DNA of 10,749 nt, taken from the NCBI GenBank assembly GCA_900313765.1, contig OMSN01000037.1:1-10749 (forward strand), in the 5' to 3' direction. Position numbers and translations under genes: made by a program. This document shows positions 1 to 7,052 of the stretch, piece by piece (position 1 is the stretch's first letter; the number at the start of each line of letters is the position of its first letter). Origin of the DNA: an uncultured Eubacteriales bacterium (GTDB lineage: Bacteria > Bacillota > Clostridia > Lachnospirales > Lachnospiraceae). The notes beneath the pieces were generated by a model. The model was given only the letters and a program-made list of their open reading frames with translations. It did no database searches and was not told where the DNA came from.

Positions 1-48
1 TACAATCCGAACTTCTCACTGGCGCGCTGGGACTATACCCTTCGGTGA
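1..48 (+). CDS. 3' end of an unidentified gene (partial)
   Basis: Frame 1 reads 15 residues (YNPNFSLARWDYTLR) and then a TGA at 46-48. The frame is open from the left edge and its stop sits just before the first complete glycosyltransferase, as expected for a tightly packed operon. Fifteen residues are too few to name a family. From its position in a polysaccharide locus it may be another glycosyltransferase or export protein, but that is inference only. Confidence 0.45.
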   Translation, partial: YNPNFSLARWDYTLR

Positions 49-59
49 GTGGTGACCCT

Positions 60-1028
60 ATGAAGAGCATTACCATAGTGATACCGAATTACAATGGAAT
101 GAAGTTTCTTCAGGGCTGTCTGGACAGTCTGAGGGAGCAGACCGATCAGGACTTTGAGACCGTCATGATCGACAACGGATCATCAGATGAGAGTGTCTCC
201 TATGTCAGGGAGAATTATCCGGAAGTGAAGATCCGCGCCTATCACAGGAATACAGGATTCTGCGCGGCAGTCAATGCAGGCATCCGGCTTTCCCGTGCTC
301 CGTATGTACTGCTTCTGAACAATGACGTAGTCTGCGGCCCCGACATGGTAGCACAGCTGCACCATGCCATTGCCCGCAGGGAAGATACCTTCTCCTGCTG
401 CGCGAAACTGATCCAGATGTACGACCCGACGAAACTGGATGACGCAGGAGACTATTACAGTGCGCTGGGATGGGCGTTTGCCAGAGGAAAGGGCTGCAGC
501 AGCACTCTGTACGACAGGGAAGAGACGGTGTTCGCATGCTGCGGCGCCGCCGCGATCTACCGCAGGGATGTCCTGGAGAAGATCGGCCTGTTCGATGAGA
601 AGCACTTCGCCTATCTGGAAGACATTGATATCGGATACCGGGCGCAGATCCATGGCTATGTGAACCGCTATATCCCTTCTGCGGTGGTGTACCACGCAGG
701 ATCCGGGACCAGCGGGAGCCGTCACAATGCCTTCAAAGTGCGCCTGTCGGCCAGGAACAGCGTCTGGCTGGTACGCAAGAATATGCCCCTGTGGCAGGTG
801 GTGCTGAATGCGCCGCTCCTGACCGCGGGATGGCTGATCAAATACGTTTATTTCATCCCGAAGGGCCTCGCGGGAGAGTTCCGGAAGGGACTTTTTGAAG
901 GGCTGAAGGCTCTTCCTGAGACAAAAGGCGCGCCTGAAGGGCATACGCGGGAGTATCTGAAGATCCAGCTGCAGTTGTGGAAGAACTGCTTCAGGCGTCT
1001 GTATGAAGGCGCCCGGGCTGAGGGCTGA
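60..1028 (+). CDS. Family 2 glycosyltransferase (GT-A fold)
   Basis: This 322-residue protein probably transfers a sugar from a nucleotide-activated donor onto a growing lipid-linked glycan at the inner face of the membrane. The N-terminus ITIVIPNYNG is the classic GT2 start. It is followed by DNGSSD (residues 38-43, nucleotide binding), LLLNNDV (85-90, the DXD-like metal-binding position at N88-D89) and a late acceptor-side motif YLEDIDIGYR (185-194) with the usual Glu-Asp pair. A hydrophobic stretch at about 246-266 may hold it to the membrane. The ATG at 60 was chosen because the conserved domain begins directly after it and GGTGA lies at 50-54. A GTG at 45, overlapping the previous stop, would add five residues and cannot be excluded. 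The resemblance is to COG1216-type rhamnosyl/glycosyltransferases; the exact sugar cannot be read from sequence. Confidence 0.9.
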   Translation: MKSITIVIPNYNGMKFLQGCLDSLREQTDQDFETVMIDNGSSDESVSYVRENYPEVKIRAYHRNTGFCAAVNAGIRLSRAPYVLLLNNDVVCGPDMVAQLHHAIARREDTFSCCAKLIQMYDPTKLDDAGDYYSALGWAFARGKGCSSTLYDREETVFACCGAAAIYRRDVLEKIGLFDEKHFAYLEDIDIGYRAQIHGYVNRYIPSAVVYHAGSGTSGSRHNAFKVRLSARNSVWLVRKNMPLWQVVLNAPLLTAGWLIKYVYFIPKGLAGEFRKGLFEGLKALPETKGAPEGHTREYLKIQLQLWKNCFRRLYEGARAEG

Positions 1029-1036
1029 GGAGAGAG
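1028..1036 (+). promoter_or_regulatory. Ribosome binding site that selects the GTG start at 1045
   Basis: AGGAGAGAG lies just after the stop of the upstream glycosyltransferase and 8 bases before the GTG at 1045. An in-frame ATG at 1003, inside the upstream gene, has no comparable site and would add a 14-residue segment that does not look like the start of this family. Confidence 0.7.
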
Positions 1037-1044
1037 AATACAGC

Positions 1045-2445
1045 GTGATTAAGGATAACCAGAAACATCTGAACCGGATACAGGTCATAATCGATGCACT
1101 GATCATAGCGGTGTCGTATGTGGCAGCATGGTGGATACAGTTCACCTTCCTTGCTGATCCCAAGGCAGGAAAACTTCCCATGCAGCAATATATGATGGCA
1201 CTGCTGTTTGTGATCCCCGGATATCTTCTTCTGTACGATGCTTTCCATCTGTACAAGCCGAAGAGAGTGTCAGGAAGGATGCTGGAGGCAGGGAACCTGT
1301 TTCTTGCCAACATGGTAGGCCTTCTGGGGTTCATTTTCGTACTGTTCATCATCAAGGAGAACAACTTCTCCAGGCGACTGATCTTCATCTTCACAGGGAT
1401 CAACTTTGCGCTGACTCTGTGTGAGCGCAATTTTGTCAGGACCGTTCTTCGCGATATCAGATCCAGGGGAATGAACCTGAAGCATATGATCCTCGTGGGA
1501 TATTCCAGCGCGGCGGAAGGCTATATCGACCGCATATTCGCGAATCCCCAGTGGGGCTATAAGATCAATGGCATCCTGGATGACAATTCGGCGGTAGGAC
1601 GTTATTACCATAACGTGCCCGTGATCGGGACCACGGATGACATCGACCAGATCCTGGAGGAGAATCAGCTCGATGAGATCGCGATCACTCTGGGACTGAA
1701 TGAGTATTCGAAACTGAAGAGAATCGTCGCAGCCTGCGAGAAGAGCGGCGTGCATACGCAGTTTGTTCCGGATTATACGGACATCATCCCCTCCAGGCCT
1801 TACACGGAGGATCTGCTGGGACTTCCGGTAGTCAACATCCGCTATGTCCCCCTGTCCGACACCTTCAACGCGCTGGTGAAGCGCACGATGGATGTGGTCG
1901 GATCCCTGATGGCGATCGTGCTGTTCTCGCCGGTGATGCTGATCACGGCCATCGCGATCAAGAGAAGCAGCCCCGGACCGCTGATCTTTACACAGAGCAG
2001 GGTCGGCCTGCACAATCAGGAATTCAGGATGTTCAAGTTCCGTTCCATGACCGTGCAGGAAGAGAGCGAAGAGAAGAAGGGATGGACGACGAAAAATGAC
2101 CCCCGCGTGACGAAAGTGGGCAAGGTGATCCGCAAGACATCCATCGATGAACTCCCGCAGCTGTTCAATGTGCTGAGGGGAGATATGAGCCTGATCGGGC
2201 CCCGCCCCGAACGTCCGCAGTATGTGGAGAAGTTCAGGGAAGAGATCCCGCGTTATATGGTGAAGCATCAGGTGCGTCCCGGCATGACCGGCTGGGCGCA
2301 GGTCAACGGCTACCGCGGCAATACTTCGATCCGCAAGAGGATCGAATACGACATCTATTATATCGAGCACTGGTCGGTGGCGTTTGACATCAAGATCCTG
2401 ATCCTGACCGTGTTCAAGGGATTTATCAATCGAAACGCGTATTGA
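1045..2445 (+). CDS. Polyprenyl-phosphate sugar-1-phosphate transferase (WbaP/WcaJ family)
   Basis: This 466-residue integral membrane enzyme is predicted to move a sugar-1-phosphate (often glucose or galactose) from a UDP-sugar to undecaprenyl phosphate, the first committed step of repeat-unit assembly. Four hydrophobic segments lie at about 12-36, 49-66, 84-104 and 111-125. Next is a Rossmann-like CoA_binding_3 domain (about 146-240, [13 protein letters not shown]), then a membrane hairpin at about 281-306 and the bacterial sugar transferase core to the end. Core signatures are KFRSM (331-335), [16 protein letters not shown] (365-380) with the catalytic Asp-Glu pair D368-E369, IGPRPERP (384-391) and [11 protein letters not shown] (412-422). 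Length and layout match full-length WbaP-type enzymes rather than short PglC types. It starts 16 bases after the glycosyltransferase stop. Donor specificity is not readable. Confidence 0.93.
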   Translation: MIKDNQKHLNRIQVIIDALIIAVSYVAAWWIQFTFLADPKAGKLPMQQYMMALLFVIPGYLLLYDAFHLYKPKRVSGRMLEAGNLFLANMVGLLGFIFVLFIIKENNFSRRLIFIFTGINFALTLCERNFVRTVLRDIRSRGMNLKHMILVGYSSAAEGYIDRIFANPQWGYKINGILDDNSAVGRYYHNVPVIGTTDDIDQILEENQLDEIAITLGLNEYSKLKRIVAACEKSGVHTQFVPDYTDIIPSRPYTEDLLGLPVVNIRYVPLSDTFNALVKRTMDVVGSLMAIVLFSPVMLITAIAIKRSSPGPLIFTQSRVGLHNQEFRMFKFRSMTVQEESEEKKGWTTKNDPRVTKVGKVIRKTSIDELPQLFNVLRGDMSLIGPRPERPQYVEKFREEIPRYMVKHQVRPGMTGWAQVNGYRGNTSIRKRIEYDIYYIEHWSVAFDIKILILTVFKGFINRNAY

Positions 2446-2461
2446 CCGGAGTAAATAGGAA

Positions 2462-3928
2462 ATGGCGTCAAGCAGAAAGAAGAATCCTTCCAGCCGGTAT
2501 TCCAGAATGGAAGAGCCGTGGCTGGATGAGAGAGATACGACAGACAGCCGGGACAGCCAGGGAGATCCCAGAGACGAAGGCTATGGCGTAAGGGACAGTT
2601 ATTCCAGACAGGCCTCCTACGGAAGACCTGACGGATATTATGATTCCTACCGTCCGTCCAGGGACCTGGGGGATACCCGGGTGTACTCCTCCTCCAGAGT
2701 GCGCAGTGCCTACAGGGCGGATGAGCGCCGGGAGGACAGATACAGAGAACAGAACTACAGACAAGAGAATTACAGGGATGACGATTACCGGGAAGAGAAT
2801 CCCTCAAAAGCAGCCTACGATGCGTGGGATGATCCGGACTACGATGACCGGTATGAGGACACGCGTTATGAGGACACACCGGCACCGAAGCGCTCTCGGG
2901 CGGCAGGAAGAACCCGCCGCAGGACAGATACGGAGGCTTCTTCCGGAAAGACCGGGTTCATCATCAAACTCATCCTTCTGCTGATCGCAACGGCAGCGCT
3001 GGTAGTCGTGTGGCGATTCTCCCGCATGGATCACCTGAATCTGAAGGATATCCTTACCAATGCAGGTGTCCTGTCTCCTGAAGGATATCAGGACTTTGTG
3101 ATCTACGGGGTGGATTCCAGAGAAGGAAGTCTGACCAGGGATGCGCATTCCGATACGATCATCCTGTGTTCGATGAATAAGACGACAAAAGAGATCCGGA
3201 TGGTATCCGTCTACCGGGATACCTATCTGGACAATACCAACGGAGAGTACCGCAAAGCGACGGAATGTTATTTCTTCGGAGGTCCGGAGCGGTCGGTCAA
3301 TATGCTCAACAAGAACCTTGACCTCAACCTGCACGACTATATCACGGTAGACTTCAATGCCGTTGTCAAGGCGGTGGACCTGATCGGCGGAGTTGATGTG
3401 GAAGTGACCGAGGAGGAACTCCCCTATATCAATGGATATCAGGAAGAAAATGCACAGGTGACAGGCGCCCAGATCACGCCGGTCACATCTGCAGGATATC
3501 AGCATCTGAACGGCATACAGGCGCTTGCGTACTGCCGGATCCGCTATACAGCCGGGTCCGACTACAGGCGGACAGAGAGGCAGAGGACGGTGCTGACGCA
3601 GATCTTCCAGAATGCGAAACAGCAGGGACCGGTAAAACTGGCTCAGATCGTGGATACCATGATCCCGTATATATCGACCAGTTTTTCATCCGCGCAGCTG
3701 CTGGCCCTGGCATCGGGGATCTCTGATTACGCGCTTTCCGAGACCTGCGGGTTCCCGTTTGATCTGCAGGCAGCCAACATATCGGCAGGGGACTGTGTGG
3801 TGCCGGTCAATCTGGCACAGAATGTGTCCCAGCTGCATACATTCCTGTATGCACAGACAGGCTATACGCCGTCTGAAACGGTGCAGCAGATCTCCGCGCA
3901 GATCAGTGCTGCGACAGGAATCTACTGA
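2462..3928 (+). CDS. LytR-CpsA-Psr (LCP) family glycopolymer-peptidoglycan ligase
   Basis: LCP proteins transfer undecaprenyl-pyrophosphate-linked glycans onto peptidoglycan outside the membrane. This 488-residue protein has a long charged N-terminal tail (1-162), one transmembrane helix at about 165-186 and an extracytoplasmic LCP domain from about 211. Family signatures are FVIYGVDSREG (212-222), AHSDTIIL (228-235), MVSVYRDTYL (247-256), an ITVDFNAVVKAVDLIGGVDV stretch (294-313) and a RIRY...DYRRTERQR block (359-375), giving the acidic and arginine residues that bind metal and pyrophosphate. About 110 residues follow without a recognised domain. The tail is odd: it carries 17 tyrosines in its first 160 residues among Arg, Asp and Glu. 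It lies between the initiating transferase and another glycosyltransferase, 16 and 10 bases away, which fits attachment of this locus's polysaccharide to the wall. Start ATG is preceded by AGGA and by GGAG a little further upstream. Confidence 0.92.
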   Translation: MASSRKKNPSSRYSRMEEPWLDERDTTDSRDSQGDPRDEGYGVRDSYSRQASYGRPDGYYDSYRPSRDLGDTRVYSSSRVRSAYRADERREDRYREQNYRQENYRDDDYREENPSKAAYDAWDDPDYDDRYEDTRYEDTPAPKRSRAAGRTRRRTDTEASSGKTGFIIKLILLLIATAALVVVWRFSRMDHLNLKDILTNAGVLSPEGYQDFVIYGVDSREGSLTRDAHSDTIILCSMNKTTKEIRMVSVYRDTYLDNTNGEYRKATECYFFGGPERSVNMLNKNLDLNLHDYITVDFNAVVKAVDLIGGVDVEVTEEELPYINGYQEENAQVTGAQITPVTSAGYQHLNGIQALAYCRIRYTAGSDYRRTERQRTVLTQIFQNAKQQGPVKLAQIVDTMIPYISTSFSSAQLLALASGISDYALSETCGFPFDLQAANISAGDCVVPVNLAQNVSQLHTFLYAQTGYTPSETVQQISAQISAATGIY

Positions 3929-3938
3929 GGTACTGATT

Positions 3939-4883
3939 ATGGAGGAAGTTACAGTTCTGATACCGACCTGGAGGCCGGACAGAAAACTGAATGAACTGCT
4001 TGACCGGCTGTCGAAACAGACGATCCTTCCAGCCAGAGTCCTGCTGCTCAATACCGTGGACGGAGATGAGGACAGCCAGGTTATGGAGAGTGTGGATGCT
4101 TTCCGTGACCGTTTTCCGGTCCTGTCGGTGTTTCATGTGGACAGGAAGGACTTCGATCATGGTGGAACAAGGCATCTGGGAATGACATTTGCGGATACTT
4201 CGCTTGTCCTGTGCATGACACAGGATGCACTGCCGAAAGATACCCATCTGATCCGGCACCTGGTGCGCTGTTTTGACGATCCTCTTGTCGGGGCGGCATA
4301 TGCAAGACAGCTTGCGGGAAAAGGCAGCAGTGCGGCGGAGCAGTTTACACGAACCTTCAATTATCCGCCGGTCTCTGCGGTAAAGTCCGCCGAAGACCTG
4401 GAGACGCTGGGCATCAAGACTTTTTTCTGCTCCGACGTCTGTGCCATGTGGCGCAGAGAGACGTACTTTGAGCTGGGTGGTTTCGAGCGTCCGACGATCT
4501 TCAATGAGGATATGATCCTGGCAGGGAAAATGATCCGTGCAGGGTACCGGATCGCATATGCGGCGGATGCGCAGGTGTGGCATTCTCACAGCTACTCTGC
4601 CGCAAAACAGCTCAGGAGGAACTTCGATCTGGGGGTTTCACAGGCAGATCATCCTGAAGTGTTCGACATGGCGTCTTCCACAGGGGAAGGCATCCGGCTG
4701 GTTAAGCAGACAGCCGGCTATCTGATCCGGAATAAAAAGGCCGCACAGCTTCCGAAACTGGTTCTGGACAGCGGCTGCAAATACATCGGCTATTCGCTGG
4801 GGAAGCGGTACAGGAAACTGCCCCCGGATATGATCAGGAGACTCACAGACAACAAAATGTACTGGGACAGACAGAAGAACTGA
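3939..4883 (+). CDS. Family 2 glycosyltransferase, rhamnosyltransferase-like
   Basis: This 314-residue protein is a second GT-A glycosyltransferase of the locus. It begins MEEVTVLIPTWRP, a GT2 start. It has DHGGTRHLG (73-81), a motif seen in rhamnosyltransferases of this superfamily, then MTQDALP (93-99) at the DXD position and FNEDMILAGKMIRAGYRI (188-205) as the acceptor-side block, followed by VWHSHSYS (213-220). The ATG at 3939 was chosen because TGAGG lies 8 bases upstream, overlapping the LCP stop, and because the domain begins at once. The frame is open further upstream to an ATG at 3759 inside the LCP gene, but that extension is the LCP gene read out of frame. A rhamnose donor is suggested by family resemblance only. 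It is the last gene of the polysaccharide group before a 110-base gap. Confidence 0.9.
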   Translation: MEEVTVLIPTWRPDRKLNELLDRLSKQTILPARVLLLNTVDGDEDSQVMESVDAFRDRFPVLSVFHVDRKDFDHGGTRHLGMTFADTSLVLCMTQDALPKDTHLIRHLVRCFDDPLVGAAYARQLAGKGSSAAEQFTRTFNYPPVSAVKSAEDLETLGIKTFFCSDVCAMWRRETYFELGGFERPTIFNEDMILAGKMIRAGYRIAYAADAQVWHSHSYSAAKQLRRNFDLGVSQADHPEVFDMASSTGEGIRLVKQTAGYLIRNKKAAQLPKLVLDSGCKYIGYSLGKRYRKLPPDMIRRLTDNKMYWDRQKN

Positions 4884-4918
4884 AGGAAAATGTCATATGG
4901 CAGTCTGTCTCCACACAT

Positions 4919-4941
4919 TTGACACAGGGTTGTGCTAGAGT
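4919..4941 (+). promoter_or_regulatory. Candidate extended -10 promoter ahead of the pseudo-HtrA gene
   Basis: In the 110-base gap, TG-C-TAGAGT (4933-4941) matches an extended -10 element, and a perfect -35 hexamer TTGACA lies at 4919-4924. The spacing is only 11 bases rather than about 17, so the two may not be used together; the extended -10 could act without the -35. No other good promoter was seen in the gap. Transcription would start near 4948, leaving a leader of about 45 bases that includes the strong ribosome site AGGAGAGG at 4981-4988. Confidence 0.4.
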
Positions 4942-4993
4942 GAAACCAGAATATGCGCAAAATCGGAAGTCCACAGAGTGAGGAGAGGAAACT

Positions 4994-7042
4994 ATGGATG
5001 AAGATAAGAGATATACGGGAGAAGATAATCTGAATGGCGGACAGCCCGGTGACGAAGGAATGGAAGTGCAGGATACATATGTCCCGGATGAGGGATATAC
5101 TCCGGACCCGGAAACTGTCCCGGATGAGGAATATACTTCAGCCCCGGAAACGATCCAGGATGAGGGGTATGCTCCGGACCCGGAATTCACTCCGGATCAG
5201 GAAGACACTACCGTCCCGGTGAATGAGGATGGGCAGGATGCGAAAGATGCGTCCGGCCAGCAGTCTGATGTGACAGACACCCCGGAGCAGCAGGCGCAGG
5301 ATGCAGAGATTCCCGGCGACGGCAGCGCTGCTCCCCAGGACCGTCCCCATGATTTTGATGTTGACGAGCCCAGATTCGATACACAGACGGGCGAGCCTCT
5401 GGACAAACCCAAGAAGAAATACCCGGGCATCATTCTGACAGTCGTTGTCACAGCGGCTGTAGTGGGCGCCTTCGTATATGCAGTCATGCCTGGAAAACTT
5501 CCCTCTGCTGTCAATGTCACAGACAATTCCGCCTCTCTTGCGATCGCATCAACAGAGGGGGAAGAGGAGCAGGTCGAGACAGAATCTGTTCAGAATGATA
5601 CCGTGTTGCCGGCCGCCCCGGCTGCGCAGACAGAAGCGGAAGCGGCACAGACCGAGTCCGAGCTGACGGCTGCACCGGGATCCGTTGAGACGGAAGTCGA
5701 GACGGAAGCAGAAACCGAAACGGAGACAGAAACAGAGAAAGAGGGATCCACTGTTCTTCATGTTACGCCGCAGGGTACGGATGACAAGAAGAAAGAAGAG
5801 CCTGAGTTCAAGACAGAAGGCGTGATCCTCAGCGCGTCGCTGGATGTGTCCGATATGGTGGAGGAAGTGATGCCGGGCATCGTTTCCGTCACCTGCACCA
5901 ACATCAAGACCGTCCGGGACTTCTTCTACGGAGTACAGGAGATTCAGCAGACGGACGCAGGGTCCGGCATCATCGTCAGTGAGGACGACGATGCGTACTA
6001 TATCGTAACGGACGCCTGGATCGTCAGCGGGGCGGAGGAGATGACCGTCGGATTCTCCGTATCCAAAGAGGCTACAAAGGAACTGTCTGATGAAGACACC
6101 CTGGCAGAGGCTGAACTGGTCGGTCTGGACCGCGATACCGAGCTTGCCATGCTCAGAGTACTTAAGAAGGATGTAAATGAAGTCATTCGCGGCCAGGTCA
6201 AACCTTCTGTGATCGGGGATTCGGACTCGATCCGTGTCGGTGAGCGTGCGATCGCCATCGGCAACGCCATGGGATACGGCCTGTCTGTTACGGAAGGGAT
6301 CATCAGCGCACTGAACCGTCAGATGTCGACGGGGCTTGGCATACACTCCTTCATTCAGACAGATGCGTCGATCAATTACGGCAATTACGGCGGCGCTCTG
6401 CTCAACGCGCAGGGAGAAGTGATCGGTATCAATGCAGGAAAGATCTCCAGAGATTCCGGAGAAGGCATGGGATATGCATTCCCCATCAATTCCGCCAAAG
6501 ACGCGATCACAGAGATGATCGGCACTGCTTCCGGATCTTCTGCGGAAGTTCAGGAAGAGCAGACGGAGGAAGCGCCGCAGAAAGAGACAGAAAGCAAGCC
6601 TGAAAACCAGGTCATGCTGCAGGTAGCTGATCCGGAGACGGAAGAAACCAAAGAGAGCGAAGCGGCCCCTGAGACAGAGGAGAAGGAGACGCAGCCTGAG
6701 GAAGAGAAGAGCGAAGAGAGCATCTCAAAACCGTCCTCCGGCGGAACACTGGGCGTGAGTGTCGGTGAAGTGTCGGATGAATACAGTATTATCTACCGCA
6801 TTCCGAAAGGCGCGTACATCATGGAGGTCATGGATGGCTCCGGCGCACAGAAGGCAGGACTTCGGGCGGATGATGTGATCATCCGGATCAATGATACCGA
6901 TATCACATCGGTCATGGAACTGAAGGATGCCCTTGCTTCCACCAGGCCGGGAGATAAGGTGAAGGTTACCTATCTGCGTCCGGACGGCAACGGGGACTAT
7001 GACAGCGACAGAACTTCGAATGTCACTGTAACGCTTCAGTAA
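4994..7042 (+). CDS. Membrane-anchored HtrA/DegP-like pseudoprotease with PDZ domain
   Basis: This 682-residue protein has the S1C (HtrA/DegP) layout: an acidic N-terminal tail (1-142) with a three-fold 12-residue repeat, positive residues KPKKK before one transmembrane helix (about 143-165), a Thr/Glu-rich linker (166-270), a trypsin-like domain (about 280-512), a second Glu-rich linker (517-580) and a C-terminal PDZ domain (about 583-680). The charge pattern places the protease-like and PDZ domains outside the membrane. HtrA landmarks are clear: GSGIIV (323-328), IAIGNAMGYGLSVTEGIISA (420-439), QTDASIN (455-461) and GEVIGIN (474-480). The catalytic triad is lost at all three places: the His of TNNHVV is W342, the Asp of the TDLA motif is E383 and the Ser of GNSGG is Y465. 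Two prolines near the serine are also changed (Y462, A468). The reading frame is otherwise clean, so this looks like a maintained non-proteolytic protein, perhaps a binding or scaffold factor. ATG 4994 follows AGGAGAGG. Family call is firm; lack of activity is inferred from residues. Confidence 0.88.
   Translation: MDEDKRYTGEDNLNGGQPGDEGMEVQDTYVPDEGYTPDPETVPDEEYTSAPETIQDEGYAPDPEFTPDQEDTTVPVNEDGQDAKDASGQQSDVTDTPEQQAQDAEIPGDGSAAPQDRPHDFDVDEPRFDTQTGEPLDKPKKKYPGIILTVVVTAAVVGAFVYAVMPGKLPSAVNVTDNSASLAIASTEGEEEQVETESVQNDTVLPAAPAAQTEAEAAQTESELTAAPGSVETEVETEAETETETETEKEGSTVLHVTPQGTDDKKKEEPEFKTEGVILSASLDVSDMVEEVMPGIVSVTCTNIKTVRDFFYGVQEIQQTDAGSGIIVSEDDDAYYIVTDAWIVSGAEEMTVGFSVSKEATKELSDEDTLAEAELVGLDRDTELAMLRVLKKDVNEVIRGQVKPSVIGDSDSIRVGERAIAIGNAMGYGLSVTEGIISALNRQMSTGLGIHSFIQTDASINYGNYGGALLNAQGEVIGINAGKISRDSGEGMGYAFPINSAKDAITEMIGTASGSSAEVQEEQTEEAPQKETESKPENQVMLQVADPETEETKESEAAPETEEKETQPEEEKSEESISKPSSGGTLGVSVGEVSDEYSIIYRIPKGAYIMEVMDGSGAQKAGLRADDVIIRINDTDITSVMELKDALASTRPGDKVKVTYLRPDGNGDYDSDRTSNVTVTLQ
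5081..5206 (+). repeat. Tandem 36-base repeat coding for an acidic 12-residue unit
   Basis: Three consecutive imperfect 36-base units (5081-5116, 5117-5152, 5153-5188) and a half unit (5189-5206) encode variants of VPDEGYTPDPET in the cytoplasmic tail of the pseudo-HtrA protein. The phase matches whole codons, so copy number can change without frameshift. Confidence 0.8.
5684..5743 (+). repeat. Low-complexity Glu-Thr coding tract
   Basis: Alternating GAG/GAA and ACG/ACA codons encode a run of Glu-Thr pairs (residues 231-250) in the extracytoplasmic linker between the transmembrane helix and the protease-like domain. It is a likely flexible spacer and a site prone to length variation. Confidence 0.7.
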
Positions 7043-7052
7043 AGGAATACGA

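Noticed and set aside
1003..1044. Earlier ATG start for the sugar transferase
   Set aside because: It lies inside the upstream gene and lacks a ribosome site, whereas GTG 1045 follows AGGAGAGAG.
183..1430. Long open frame on the - strand (415 codons) across the glycosyltransferase and transferase genes
   Set aside because: It is antisense to two well-supported genes, its product has no recognisable domain, and such frames are common opposite GC-rich coding sequence.
1270..2370. Long open frame on the - strand opposite the sugar transferase gene
   Set aside because: Composition is the complement of strong coding sequence, with no family motif or credible ribosome site.
3759..3938. Extended N-terminus for the second glycosyltransferase
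   Set aside because: This part lies within the LCP gene in another frame; the ATG at 3939 has a good ribosome site and starts right at the GT2 domain.
4866..4909. Possible terminator from GACAGAC (4866-4872) pairing with GTCTGTC (4903-4909)
   Set aside because: The loop is about 30 bases, the stem is only 7 pairs and there is no T-run after it.
4942..4948. A -10 element 17-18 bases after TTGACA at 4919-4924
   Set aside because: The sequence there (GAAACC / AAACCA) does not resemble TATAAT.
5834..6529. Sequencing error or frameshift as the cause of the missing HtrA triad
   Set aside because: The three changed codons are far apart, the frame is continuous and flanking motifs are intact; a frameshift would scramble neighbouring residues.
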